Position numbers and translations under genes: made by a program. A stretch of DNA of 64,000 nt from Euonymus europaeus (Eukaryota > Streptophyta > Magnoliopsida > Celastrales > Celastraceae). Below are positions 35,176-47,559 of this stretch, one piece after another. Positions within the stretch are counted from its first letter, which is position 1. Each line of letters starts with the position of its first letter. The notes below the pieces were generated by a model, which saw only the letters and a list, made by a program, of their open reading frames with translations, was not told the DNA's origin and did no database searches. The DNA lies in contig OY756958.1 in NCBI GenBank assembly GCA_963580455.1, positions 2,492,501 to 2,556,500 of the forward strand, read 5' to 3'.

Positions 35176-36687
35176 TTAAATTGACAAAATCAATCCCATG
35201 TTTACAACATGACCTTGAAAAACCTTAGCAGTCAATCCTTTTGTTAAAGGATCGGCTAACATGTGTTCTGTCCTTATATTCTCAATGCTTATGAGGGATT
35301 CAGCAACCTTTTCCCTAACATAGTTATATTTGACATCAAAATGCCTTGTTTGACTTGAACTCTTAGTACCACGTGCATAAGACACTGCTGCAGTATTGTC
35401 ACAATATAAGATAATAGGTCTTGAAATTCTTGGGAAGAATTCAAAACTTATTAGTAATTTTCTAAACCACAAAGCAATCTTGGTTGCTGAATAGCAAGCT
35501 AAGTACGCTGCCTCCATAGTAGAGGTAGCTGTGATGGACTGTTTCACACTTTTCCATGCTACTGCACCTCCAGCCATCATAAATACAAAACCTGTGGTAG
35601 ATTTTCTATCATCCTTGCAACCAGCATAATCAGAATCTGAATAACCAATAACATCAAGGTTATTAGTCTTTCTGTAACTGAGCATCAATTCCTTAGTTCC
35701 TTGTAAGTACCTAAGTACTTTATTCACTCCTTTCCAGTGTGGTACACCTGGATTGCTTAAATACCTGCCCAGGACATTGACTGCAAAGGCAATGTCTGGC
35801 CTTGTGCAAACTTGTAGATACATAAGACTCCCCACTGCTGAAGAGTAAGGGATTTTGCTCATTTCTGCCTTTTCTTCATCAGTTCTAGGACATTGAGACT
35901 TTGATAATAATTCACCCTTCAAAACAGGAGCTACAGTAGGATTACATTCCAGCATATTGTATTTTTGCAATATACTAGAAACATAAGATCTCTGACAAAG
36001 TCCCAACATATTCTTAGACCTATTTCTTAGAATCTCAATCCCTAGAACATAAGATGCTTCACCCAAGTCTTTCATATCAAAATGAGAAGATAGTAGCTGT
36101 TTAACCTCATTTATCAAGTCACCACTATTACTAGCCAGCAATATGTCATCCACATATAGGACTAAAACCACAAAAAAATTCCCATTAGTCCTTGTATAGA
36201 TGCACTCATCAGCTACACTTTCTGTAAATCCCAAAGAAGTCACAACTTGATCAAACTTCAAGTACCATTGCTTTGAAGCTTGCTTGAGCCCATAAATTGA
36301 TTTATTCAGTTTGCACACCATATGCTCCTTTCCAGGTAGTACAAAGCCCTCTGGTTGTGTCATAAAAACATTTTCATCAAGTTCACCATTTAAAAATGCT
36401 GTCTTTACATCCATTTGATGTAAATCTAGATCCAAATGAGCTACTAAAGCCATAATCACCCTCAACGACTCCTTTGTGGATACCGGTGAAAAAGTCTCTT
36501 TATAATCAACTCCTTCTCTTTGATTATACCCCTTAGCCACTAATCTTGCTTTGTACCTCTCTATGTGGCCTTGAGCATCATGTTTGGTTTTGAACACCCA
36601 TTTACAACCCACTGGTTTACACCCTTTAGGCAAAACCACCAAATCCCAAACATCATTTTTCTCCATTGAACTCAGTTCATCAGCCAT
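35176..36687 (-). pseudogene. Copia reverse transcriptase-RNase H
   Basis: A 503-codon open frame. RT begins NDVWDLVVLPKGCKPVGCKW. It includes QMDVKTAFLNGELDENVFM (residues 91-109), KSIYGLKQASKQWYLKFD, and the catalytic YVDD at 178-181. RNase H follows (VIGYSDSDYAGCKDDRKSTT; EAAYLACYSATKIALWFRKL). RT copies element RNA into cDNA inside virus-like particles. This part is intact, but it is separated from the upstream integrase frame by a shift near 36690, so it is listed as part of a broken polyprotein. Confidence 0.92.
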
Positions 36688-37273
36688 TGCTCCCTCTGTG
36701 GTGTACTAACTGCATCTTCATAGCTCTTTGGATCAACAATCTCATTTCCAGCATACTCAAATTCACTCAAATATAACACATAATCATCTGCAATTGCTGA
36801 CTTCCTAGCTCTTTCTGATCTCCTGATTATCTGTTGAGTAGGAATTTGAGTTGAAGTGCCAACATCCATTTCTGGAGTTGGAACCGGTTGTTGATCCTCT
36901 GGTTCTACAGCTTCCACCTCAGGAGGATCTCCTAACTGAATTATGGGAACAGGGACCTCCACAATCTCTTCATGCATATCAATATGTCTGGGTATGACAC
37001 TAGAAGTGTCTTCATCAAAATACACAGCCCTATCAGACTCCACAACCCTATGAGTGTGATTTGGGAGTAAAACCTAGACCCTCTTGAGTGCTGACAATAG
37101 CCTATGAAATGTCCACTTACAGTCTTCATATCCAATTTCTTGGATTGTGGGTTGTAGGGTTTTATCTCTGCTTTACATCCCCACACATGAAGATGTGTGA
37201 AGCAAGGCTTCTTGTTTGACCAAATCTCATAAGGAGTTTTGTCAACTGATTTACTAGGCACCTGATTCAAAAG
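36672..37273 (-). pseudogene. Copia integrase C-terminal/linker segment in two frames
   Basis: LLNQVPSKSVDKTPYEIW, HLHVWGCKAEIKPYNPQSKK and GHFIGYCQHSRGSRFYS follow directly on the TAG that ends the preceding frame. A frameshift near 37070-37090 then moves to ESDRAVYFDEDTSSVIPRH and the acidic linker that ends SYEDAVSTPQREQWL. A second shift is needed to enter the RT frame. Confidence 0.85.
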
Positions 37274-39289
37274 CTAACAAGCTGTCTTCAGTGCTTCACC
37301 CCATAAAAACTCTCGTAGAGTAGAATGGCTCAGCATACATCTCACCATCTCAATCAAGGTCCTATTCCTCCTGTCTGACACACCATTTTGTTGTGGTGTA
37401 CCAGGCAATGTGTATTGTGAATCAATACCACACTGTTGTAAATAGTTGGCAAATGGCCCCGGATTTCTACCACTTTCTCCATATCTTCCATAGTACTCTC
37501 CACCCCTATCAGATCTCACTGCCTTTATCTTTCTCCCATGTTTCAACTCTACTGCTGCCTTATACACTTTGAACACCTCAAATGCCTCTGATTTCTCTTT
37601 CAACAACTCCACTGCTCCATATCTTGAATGATCATCAGTGAAAGTTATGAAGTATCTAAAGCCTCCTAATGCAACTGGTGTGATAGGACCACATATATCT
37701 GTATGGATTAGATCTAGGACATTTTGTGTTCTGCAAGTGACTGAATTTCTAGTCTTATTCGTCATCTTCCCCTTCACACAATCAACACAAGTATCAAAAT
37801 CTGAAAAATCAAGGTTATGTAATAACCCCTCTTTTATCAATCTCTCCATTCTTTGCCTAGAAATGTGGCCTAACTTCTTGTGCCACAATAAGGAAGATGA
37901 ATTTTGGGTTCTTTTTCTTTTAAAAGAACTTGAAGAAGATTCATTAATAGATATAGGATCAGGCATTGTAACAGAATTAACTAGACTTTCATTCATACTT
38001 AGTTTATACAAACCATCCATAAGAGTTCCCTTCCCTACTACAGCTGACTTATAAGATAACAATACTTGTCCACTTCCAAAAACAAAAGTGTAACCAGCTT
38101 GATCTAACAAAGAGATGGACAGCAAATTCCTGGTTACAGAGGGAACTACAACCACATAGGGTAAGTTAATTACATAACCAGAATCTAACAAAAGCTCTAG
38201 AGTTCCTATACACTGGACTTCAACTCTAGCTCCATTCCCCATGTTGACAGTCACCTCATTATCACTTGGTCTCCTCCTGTTTCTTATCCCCTGTAAAGAA
38301 TTAGTAATGTGAATTGAGGCTCCTGTATCTAACCACCATGAATTAAGAGGTACACTAACTAAATTTGACTCAAAGCAAACAAAGAGATAGTTTGTACCTG
38401 TCCTTCCTTTCTTCTCTAGCCATTTCTTATACTTAAGACATTCTGCCTTCCTATGACCACCCTTCTTACAAAAGAAACATTTCCCCCAAAGACTAGATTT
38501 CTCATCAGTTGCATCATTAGGCTTAGACACTTTCTTCCCTTTATCGGCAGATTTGTTACCATTCTTCCAGTTCTTGTTCTTTCTTTTCTGGCCCTTAGAC
38601 TCATGAGTAACCAGTTGGACAGTGGTTGTACCAGTTGACTTCAGATAACTCTCATGCTCATCAATTATGGATGTGAGCTCAGTCAAGTTCCACTCTCCCC
38701 TCTGAACTCTGTAAGAGGTTTTTAAGCTCTCATAAGTCTCTGGCAAAGATTCCATAATCTGCCAGACCAGAAAACCCTCAGGTAGATTCATCTGCATATC
38801 ATTCAACTTGTTGAAATAATGAGTAAGTTTCATAATATGAGTCCTGACTTCTCCAGACCCATCATACTTAGTAGTAGTCAGCAGCTTCATCATGTTCCCT
38901 TTCTCTGCTTTATCAGACTTCGTATACTTACCCTCAACCAACTTAAAATACTCAGTGGCAGTAGTCTCACTAGTTTTCCTAATGCTCCTCTTAATGGTTC
39001 TGTCAATGGTATATTCCATAATCATCAAACAGAGCCTATTTGATTCCATCCACTGAGCATGATGAGTTATGTCACTAGCTGTGCTCTGGTCAGTAAGCTT
39101 AGGTTCAGTTATCCTCAGTGCCAAATCAGACCTTGACATGGCCAGATATACCTTTAATGACTCACTCCATTCCTCAAAATTTGTCCCATGGAGAGTCTTG
39201 ATAGCAGTATATTGCATAGGCAAAGCTGATTCGGTGGCCACTGATCCAATTACACAGAAGTGATAAGCTAACTGACACAGATTATTCAA
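37274..39289 (-). pseudogene. Copia Gag-protease-integrase core
   Basis: 671 codons. Gag (UBN2-type) occupies about residues 30-230. The zinc knuckle CFFCKKGGHRKAEC is at 271-284 and the protease motif DTGA at 321-324. The GAG-pre-integrase HHCC follows (WHKKLGHISRQ...CVDCVKGKM, about 465-505), then the integrase core with IHTDICGPI, TFTDDHSRY, and PGTPQQNGV in place of the usual ...NGVAER (here NGVSDR). It ends at a premature TAG in the middle of the integrase (EALKTAC*), whose downstream codons continue in frame, so this is a single nonsense change. Confidence 0.93.
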
Positions 39290-40029
39290 TCAAATTATGG
39301 TAAACAATTAACTATGGGCAATGAGTTTCTTTTAGGCTTATATCATCCCATCAAACAATCTGTCACATGTATATACATCGACGGATACATATAACATGCA
39401 CATGATTTACTTTTCCTGTCATTCTTGTACACATCGAAGGATATGTCCAAAAACACTTGGCATTCTCATTGCTAATAGTCTCTGGATAATACCATAGATT
39501 TAACTAAGTTCTTGAAGACACAAAAAAAAAACTCTAATTCCATTATCAGTCTATAAATATATACGTTGAATAATAGTGACTTGAAACTTTTATCAACACA
39601 TTTTGATGTATTGATCTTCTTTCTCAAGTCAGAATAATAAAAATAAAAGATTCTTGAGAACTATGCCTACCCACCAGATTTATATTTTACAGAGGATAAA
39701 TGTAAGTATCATATGCTATGTACTACATACTTAACATATCACAGAATAATCAAAGGGCACATAATTAAATCATTTCCCATTAGCCAAAAGCACCCAAGAA
39801 ATTAACACCAGTTGTGGTAATTTTATTTCTTAGACAAAATCAAAACATACATGATATATATGCTTTAATCATAACCACAATCTACCAAAAAAAAAACCCA
39901 CATATTCCACCAAACCCCCAATTTATGAAATTAGGGTTCATACAAGAAATGAAATTTCATGATTTTTCTAGTAGATTACAAGCAATTATAGATCAAGGTA
40001 GTAGTCTATGTGGGCCCATAACCCATTAT

Positions 40030-40718
40030 TAACAAAAACACATTCTGGAGTTTATTACTCATGATCAGTTGCCTTTTTCTTCATATAAAAGCAGCAACAA
40101 TTTGTGAAATTAATTCATGTTTTTGACTCACCCAAGCTAGACACCACACTCAATCAAACACACACCAGCATATATACATGTATATCTCAAGATTAAGAGC
40201 TGAACATACCATTTTGAGAAGAAATGGAAGAGGAACCAGCAGCTGTAGATGAGGGTATCATAGCCATTTTTGCTCCTTACCTTCAAGTGCCAAAGCTGAA
40301 AAACAGAGAGCAAAACCAGCAATCTTTTCTTCCAAACAATCACAAGAATAGGTACTACTTGTAGCAGCCAAAGAACAAGACGTGAAGCACCAGAAGATGT
40401 TGAAACTTTTTCGTAAGAAATGCTTCACTTTTCCAAGAGGTATACTTTTCACATACCTACCAACACATGCCACATTGGTACTTATACCATACTTGTAAAG
40501 TGAAGGCCCAATGCTTACTTGTATTGGGCTTAAGCATGAAAACCCAATAGCATTGTTTTTGGCTACCCATAAACATTAGTCACTAAGATTAGCTCATTTC
40601 CATAATCTAGAATAATTTGAGTCTAATCACTTCTTTATACATCATAGATTGTCTACTTAAATGAGCAATACATAGATTAACTAGATCACATTAGTCCATT
40701 TGATAATTTAATCCAACA
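40030..40718 (-). repeat. 5' LTR of the Copia element
   Basis: 689 bp; the outer end on the minus strand is TGTTGGATTAAATTATC. See the partner at 34031-34719. Confidence 0.93.
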
Positions 40719-41572
40719 ATATATGTGCATGTAATTTTTTCTCTCTGCATGGATCATCTCATATATGTTTCCATTTTAATGGATTTTGTGCTTCCATTTG
40801 ATTAATACAACTAATCAACCACATGAACATTAGTTTTGAAAGAAAACATTGACTTCAATGACTGCATGTAAGTATAAAATCGCTCCATATACGAAGTAAC
40901 TTGTGTAACTGAACAAGCATACTTGAACCCGCCCAGGTTTAATGAGAGGCATTGGACAATCTCCTATCAAACCAATCCGGATATAGTGATTACCATTTAC
41001 GTATTATATTACGATAGCAATGTGCGGAAAGGGTGGTGAGGATTGTCATAATCACATGGGGCAATGACCCACACACACCGTCTAATTACAGAAGTCTATC
41101 ATAACCAATGAACTCATCAGGCCACCACCACAACAATTGCTCTCTTACGAGACATTAATTTCTAAAAGTGAAGAAAACTAAAGTCCAACTATGTTTATCT
41201 GTATAAATGTCACAGTCAACACTCACTCACTCATTCTCTCTCTAAAAAAAGAGAAGAAAAGGCTTTGATGGTGAAAACCAACGAGAATATTAGTGAGACG
41301 AGGGGAAAGAGCTTCTTTTATAGACACGGGCAACCTTCTTCTTAACATTGATATCATTACTCTTTCAAAGTCATGCATGTTTTGATTACATTCTCCAATA
41401 ATAGAGTAAATTTTTCTTCTTATAATCACCATCGGATGAGAACGCACATGGAGATCTACATTGTTTTTATCTCATGAGAACCCACATTTAGGTTAAGCAA
41501 TAATATCGGTATGGTCATGTCCATTTGTTGGTGTGTAATATGATTATGATTTGCTTTAATTTGACAAACGTG
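40719..41572. other. Intergenic region right of the Copia element
   Basis: No gene recognised. It starts with the ATATATG flank of the Copia insertion. Short frames only. Confidence 0.3.
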
Positions 41573-41580
41573 TTAAAAAC

Positions 41581-42073
41581 TGAGGATGTGCAATCGAAAC
41601 CAAAATCAAAAGTGACGGTTTTGAAAAAATTGAAACCGAAACCAAACCATATTTTTTATTAACCGTTAATTCGGTTAACCGATTTTAACAGCTTGGTCCT
41701 GTTCGGTTACGATTTTGAAATCAATTATATAATTATTTATTATTAATAATTATAAAATAATATGTAATGAACATATAATTATAAAATAAGGTGTAATAGG
41801 TAATGAATTATTAAAGGAAAAATATTTATATAAAATAATGTGTAATGGGCATATAATTAAAAAATATTTATACCATTAGACCTATATATATTCACACCTA
41901 TATATATATATATATTTATTTATTTATTTAAATTTTAAATATATTTAAAATTAACTGGTTAGGTCCGGTTTAACCGCGGTTTCAAGAAAATGAATTCAAA
42001 GACCGGACCATTTATCTTGGACCAGCCCAATTTTCGATTTTCTACCGGTTTACAGTCCAGTTTACACAGCCCT
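41581..42073. mobile_element. Probable hAT-like MITE, about 493 bp
   Basis: The left end TGAGGATGTGCAATCG and the reverse complement of the right end (AGGGCTGTGTAAACTG) share imperfect termini (AGG.TGTG.AA). Near-identical 8-mers TTAAAAAC (41573-41580) and ATAAAAAC (42074-42081) flank it. The interior has AACCGAAACC / GGTCCGGTTTAACCG motifs at opposite ends and is otherwise AT-rich. Boundaries are tentative. Confidence 0.5.
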
Positions 42074-42079
42074 ATAAAA

Positions 42080-42705
42080 ACCATAAACGTGTATTTGAGT
42101 TTATATAAGAATGTGAGAAATTTGATTGGATTGATTTGACAATATAGTTTTGGTGTAAATTTTTTGGGTATGTTTAGTGCATCAAGTCTTTGTTTTAAAG
42201 AAATCAAAGATAGAGACATATTTTGACAAGAGATTTTTGGGTATTAGTGTTACGTCACAAAAGCTACTCAATAAACACTTGGGTGATATTATAATTTGGG
42301 CAATATTCTTATGACTTTTATAGTCACGCGCAAAATTTTGATATAATTTATTTTATCATCATGTGATAAATTTCTATGCATGTGAACATTTTCAAGGACT
42401 TGACAGTCCAAATTTAAGTACATGCTAATTGTCAAGATACAAGTATTTTGTTCTTCCAATAGGATTATTCTGTTGTTCCAATATATATGATAACTCAAAG
42501 TGACCGGTTTGAAACAAATTAAAACTTTATGTTATTTTTTTCAGTTCGAAAACGGACACGTGACGTTAGTAGCACCATTCATTTGAGCCACATATTAGGT
42601 TCGAGAATTTAGAAATATATTAAATAAGTTGGGAAAAAGTTATTTTCTTGACTTTGAGCTTTAAAATATCAAAAAATCATTATTTAGATTCTATTGCAAG
42701 ACTCT
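42080..42705. repeat. Displaced upstream flank of the dioxygenase unit
   Basis: 42180-42300 matches 6700-6810 and 42320-42450 matches 4380-4490. Together with 33530-33700 they appear to be one ancestral flank split by the Copia and MITE insertions. No gene. Confidence 0.6.
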
Positions 42706-42710
42706 CTACT

Positions 42711-44040
42711 TGTTAGGAAAATATGCTACAAGGCATGCTATGATGTATTTGATAGTATTAATGAATAAAAGCTTTGCTTTTTAATGAGAATTCATTTTAT
42801 AATGTGATGTGCATGTTTCCGAATATTCCATATAGTAAATGATCTAGTGTGTAGAGTTCGGCTTACACGCGGAAGATTAGATCATTAGTTCTTATGGGAT
42901 ATAAGTATAAGTTCGCAACCTAAGATGGAATCCGGAAAGCCATCGGTATGGTTGTAACACATGATTAAATATGTTTATCTTAACTATGGGAACGGTATAG
43001 TTCCGACTTCATGTGTTAGTGCACTCATGTGTATCGAACTGGACCAAGACGGGAGAAGTGTTTTTATACTGACTATGTAAAACAAACATCTAGTAATTAT
43101 TATGAGTTCTTATAATCTTAATCCCGATGCAAGTGATATGAACGATCCAACATTTGTTATTGTTTTGAGTCACAAAGAGTGAGACTCGGTTATGAGTTAA
43201 TAAACTCGATGAGTTGGACAATGAAAGTGCAATGATCGGGAATATCGTTTGTTAAAGGAAACCATGTCCCTGTTTAGGGATTGAGGATACCCCTCGAGAA
43301 AGCTTATAAGTTTCAATGCGTCAAACCCTGCAGGTAGATTTAATTATTCGACACGTTAAATAAGTTAAGCGTAAGTCTTGAGGTTATGATTTATGAATTA
43401 AATTGTCAGTAATTTAATTTATCAATGAGGTATCAATTTTCTTAACATGGGGAGTTAATAAACATTTAATAAATACGCCGAAATATGTTTTGAGGTCATT
43501 ACAATTCTTTAGTGGAATGAATTGTAATTTACCAAAAGATGAAGGTTGATTGTGATAATCAGAACTTTCTATTTGGTATTCAGTTAAAACATATTTGTTA
43601 TGAGGTCCCTGCTGTGCCTCTATATAAAGGACTCAAAGGCTAGGTTTTTGGGTTACACGTTTTAGAGCTCTGAAAACCCTAAAACGTTTTCTCTCTAAAA
43701 ACAGAAAAACCCTAGGCACCTTCCGCTCCTTCCACCGGAGTTGAGTTCTGCAATCGGAGGTCACACAGCAGAAGATGCATAGTGCCGTGCTTGTTGGTGT
43801 TGGCGTTCAATCCGAACCAGGAGGTAGTGCGGAGATTCGATTGGTGAGCTTGGAGAAGAAGAATCCGTTCGCTGTTACTCGATTGGTGTGCTGTTGTTTT
43901 AACCAAGATCAATCCAGACGGATCTTGAAGGTATGAATCCGAATTGTAAGCTTGTTAAAACAGGTTAAAAAACTTAATGTGGCTTGTTGTGCACCCTGTC
44001 AACCGGAGCATCCTCCGGGTCATTCCGCTACTAACCATCA
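42711..44040 (+). mobile_element. Probable solo LTR, 1.33 kb
   Basis: It starts TGTTAGGAAAATATG and ends CTAACCATCA. The 5-bp duplication CTACT occurs at 42706-42710 and 44041-44045. A TATA-like CTCTATATAAAGG at about 43618, followed by the leader-like AAAACCCTAAAACG, fits an LTR promoter reading to the right. The terminal repeat is limited to TG/CA, so the call rests mainly on the target duplication. Confidence 0.65.
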
Positions 44041-44159
44041 CTACTCATCTACACTTGGGTAAGATCTCTATAACCTTATGTAGTATCCTATTTTTGTCCG
44101 AACTGACTTATCTTTCTATTACGGTGCAAATTTTTATTTTTTGAATCAAATGATAAAAT

Positions 44160-45260
44160 AAAAAATTTACTTGAGAGACTTGCACATAATACAAAGCCTG
44201 TGGTGGTAATCAAGCACAACCCAATGTTAACATGTTACCTCAACCCAATGTGCAACCATATGTGCTCCCTCCTGTTCAGCCCCAACCACAAGTGCAATTA
44301 TAATATGACCACCCTCATATGCATCATGGGCCACAAAATCATCAAAGGGGGGACAATCTCAATTTTCCTCCCTTGGAACAAGTTCAAATACATAAGAATC
44401 GCACTTTGCAACAACTCACCCACCCCTCATGTCAAGCACAACCATCATGCATCATATTGCCAAGAAATCAACAAAATGTGCATTTAAAGTCTAACATGTT
44501 TCAAATGATTCCGAAATATCATGGTATGGAATTGCAAAATCCATATGCTCATGTGCATGAATTTGAATCTGTGTATGTGACATTTGGGGATACTACTTGT
44601 AGTCAAGAAGTGTTGAAGTTGAAATCGTTTCCATTTTCTTTGAAAGATCATAAAAAAGGAGGTTTGAAACTTTGCGCCCTCAATCCATTGCTACATAGAG
44701 GGAAATGCAAGAAGAGTTTCTTAAGAAGTTTTTCCCACACATAGAACCATTTCATTTCAAAAGTAAATCATGAACTTTTCTTATAAAGATCATAAACTTT
44801 CTTTCCAGCATGGGAAAGGTTCAAAGACCTACTTTTTACGTGTCCTCATCATGGTTTTGAGAAATATCAATTGGTGAATTTCTTTCGTGGTTCTTTGACA
44901 TATTCTCTGAAGCGTCTAGTGTCCACTATGGTTCAAGGTGATTTTTATGATATAGATGTTGAAGAAGATTTTGTATTCTTTGATAGTTTAGCAGAAGAGT
45001 CCAAGTCTTGGGAACCTCCTCTGTTGTCTAGACATGACTCTATTCATTCCTCTAGTGGCAAGTTTATGTTAATGGATCAAGATGATTTGAAGGCCAAACT
45101 AGCCATTGCGACTAGGAAATTAGAGAATTTAGAGTTGACAGAGGCATCCAAATCATGAGAGCTTTCTCCATCATCTAGTGGGAAGTTGATGGTGAGTGAA
45201 ACCAAAAATTTGAAAGCCCAATTAGCACAAATTCTCCAGCACTTGTATTTGTCTTACACT
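44160..45260 (+). pseudogene. Ty3/Gypsy Gag fragment
   Basis: The plus strand reads VNMLPQPNVQPYVLPPVQPQ, PKYHGMELQNPYAHVHEFES, LKLKSFPFSLKDHKKGG and then, in another frame, WERFKDLLFTCPHHGFEKY-type Gag ending in VNFFRGSLTYSLKRLV. This style is that of Athila/Tat-like Gypsy Gag. Stops and at least two frame changes are present. It abuts, head to head, a minus-strand pol fragment at about 45262. Confidence 0.7.
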
Positions 45261-45261
45261 A

Positions 45262-47400
45262 ATACCATATCTCAGCAAAATCAACATCTTCTGGGTACAA
45301 ATCCTTCAAAGTGTCAAAGCCAACAACTTCCTGGGATAAGATAATCAATAAGGAGGCTCTCCTACTCAACGCATCAACAACATGATTAAGAGCTTCAGAT
45401 TTGTGCTTGATGACAAAGGAAATTTTTGAAGATAAAGTGACCCACCTCGCGTGCATTTTGTTGATGTTTCTTTGGCTATCGATAAACTTCAAAGCTTGAT
45501 GATCCATAAAAAGAATGAACTCATTTTGAATCAAATAGTGCTCCCATTGCTTAAGTGCCTGGTAGATAGCATAAAACTCCTAGTCATAAGTACTCCATTT
45601 CTAATGAGAATCGTTTAGTTTTTCACTGAAATAGGCAATAGGCTGACATTCTTGAGATAACATCGCACCCTCTTCTACTCCGCTGGCATCACATTCTACT
45701 TCGAAAACCTTCTCAAAGTTTGGTAGGGCCAGAACTGAAGCAGTACACATTTTCTCTTAGATTAAGTCAAAACTTTCAGCTTTTTTTCACCCCACTGAAA
45801 CTTCCCTTTCTTCAGACACTTAGTAAGAGGTGCCATAATAGTGCTAAAACCTCGCACAATTCTATGATAAAATTTAGTAAACCCATGGAATCTACAGACT
45901 TCACTCACAATTTTGGAATTGGTCAATTTCATATTGCCTCCACTTTTACTTCATCCACCTGGATGCTATCCTCACCCACTACAAAGCCTAAGAACAATAG
46001 CTTGTTGGTGGTGAAATTACATTTCTTCAGATTGGCATTAAGTTTGTTTGCCTGCAAAAGTGCGAGAACTTGCTGCAAGTGTGATAAGTGCTCCTCATGT
46101 GACTTACTATAGATTAGAATGTCATCAAAATATACAACAACAAATAATCCAATAGAAGGGGAAAGAAATTGGTTCATGAGCCGTATCACAAGCCATTCAT
46201 AAAGTCCTTTCTTGATATTGAAGGTAGTCTTTCATTCATCACCCGATTTGATCTATATCTGACTGTAGCTACTTCGCATATCGATTTTAGAAAAAAAAAT
46301 TCCCTTGCTAAACAATCCAGCTTGTCCTCTTAGTGAGGAATTGGAAATCTGTACTTAACAATGGTTTTATTTATGGCTTGACTGTCTACGCACATCCACC
46401 ATTGATTACTTCCTTTTTTTTAGAACTAAAAAGACAAGAAAGACATAGGGACATATGCTCTCGCGGACAAACCCCTTTTTTAGTAAGGCATCTATTTGCT
46501 CTCTCAATATTTTATTTCCCTTGGGGCTCATACAATAATGAGGAATATTTGGTAGACTAGCACATGTCACCAAATCAATTTCATGTTGAATGTTCCTCAA
46601 TTCGTTGGATAGCTATTTTGAGAATAATTCTTGGAAGTCTTGAATTTCCTTAGGGAAAATGGTCTCTTCTATGATGGCAGAGCATAAACCTTTTACCACT
46701 AATGGATATAAACATTCAAAGTCTTTAATGGCTCGGTGTAATTCTTGCTCATCCGTAACAATGGTGAGAAAACTAGATTCTTTTCCCATATGTCCCATCT
46801 ACTGTTGTGACTGAGATATGGGAGTCATTGCAATTTTGCATGAACCCCATGTAAACAACATAATGTTATCATGTCCCTTGTGTGTTACAACAATGTCATA
46901 TTGCCACGGCTGACCCAACAAAAGATGGCAAGCATCCATATCAATAACATTTCACTCTACTACATCCTAATAATGTTTCCCAATGGATATAGGTACTTGA
47001 CAAATCTCTGTCACTCTCACTAAAAGGCCCTTCTTTACCCAATTCAGCGAATAAGGAGAGTTGCGAGGTTCTAAATAAAGTTGTAGATATCCAATGAGTT
47101 TCTTTGTTTTCACAGCTACCATTGTCAACAATAACATCGCACATTTTACCTTGAATGGAATAGAGAGAATGAAAAATATTAGTTCGTTGCCCCTCCTCCT
47201 TAGGCGTACTAAATGCACGCCATAGAACTAAGGCCAGCCTATCCATGCCTTCCTCCACAGAAAACTCAACCCCTTCATAATTCTTGGTGCAATTTTCATC
47301 TTCTTCTTCCCTTTTAAGTTCCTCCGATTCTAGTAAATTGGCTCGTCTTCATTCGGGACATACATTGGACCTGTGGCCAAGCTTAATACATCTATAATAA
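45262..47400 (-). pseudogene. Second degenerate Ty3/Gypsy fragment (knuckle, protease, RT, RNase H)
   Basis: In minus-strand order there is a knuckle with the first Cys lost (YYRCIKLGHRSNVCP, about 47345-47395), then a protease-like KMCDVIVDNGSCENK (47140). RT follows: [68 protein letters not shown]. RNase H is [16 protein letters not shown], then [18 protein letters not shown]. Integrase is missing. Many stops and frameshifts. It is related to, but distinct from, the element at 23876-29347. Confidence 0.82.
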
Positions 47401-47559
47401 GTATCCCCTGTAGGTTTGTTATAAGGGTTGGACTTCTGAATCTGAGCTTGATTTTTTCCCCGATTAAATGTTCTAGCATTTTCAATGGTTATGCTTACTG
47501 GAGTTGGCACAAAGTTGATTTTGGACTTGATTGTGATTATATATCTAAGTTTTGTTGTT

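Larger units (their letters stand above)
34031..40718 (-). mobile_element. Young Ty1/Copia retrotransposon, 6.69 kb, with broken polyprotein
   Basis: Two 689-bp LTRs (34031-34719 and 40030-40718) differ at only 7 positions by eye (about 1%) with no gaps, so insertion was recent. On the minus strand the element starts TGTTGGATTAAATT. The inner LTR ends read GTTA rather than CA. Both flanks are ATATA-type, so the target duplication (ATATA) cannot be placed exactly. Domain order Gag, protease, integrase, RT, RNase H is the Copia order. Lesions are a TAG at 37276-37274, a frameshift near 37070-37090 and another near 36690. Without repair in trans it cannot make its own polyprotein. Confidence 0.93.
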
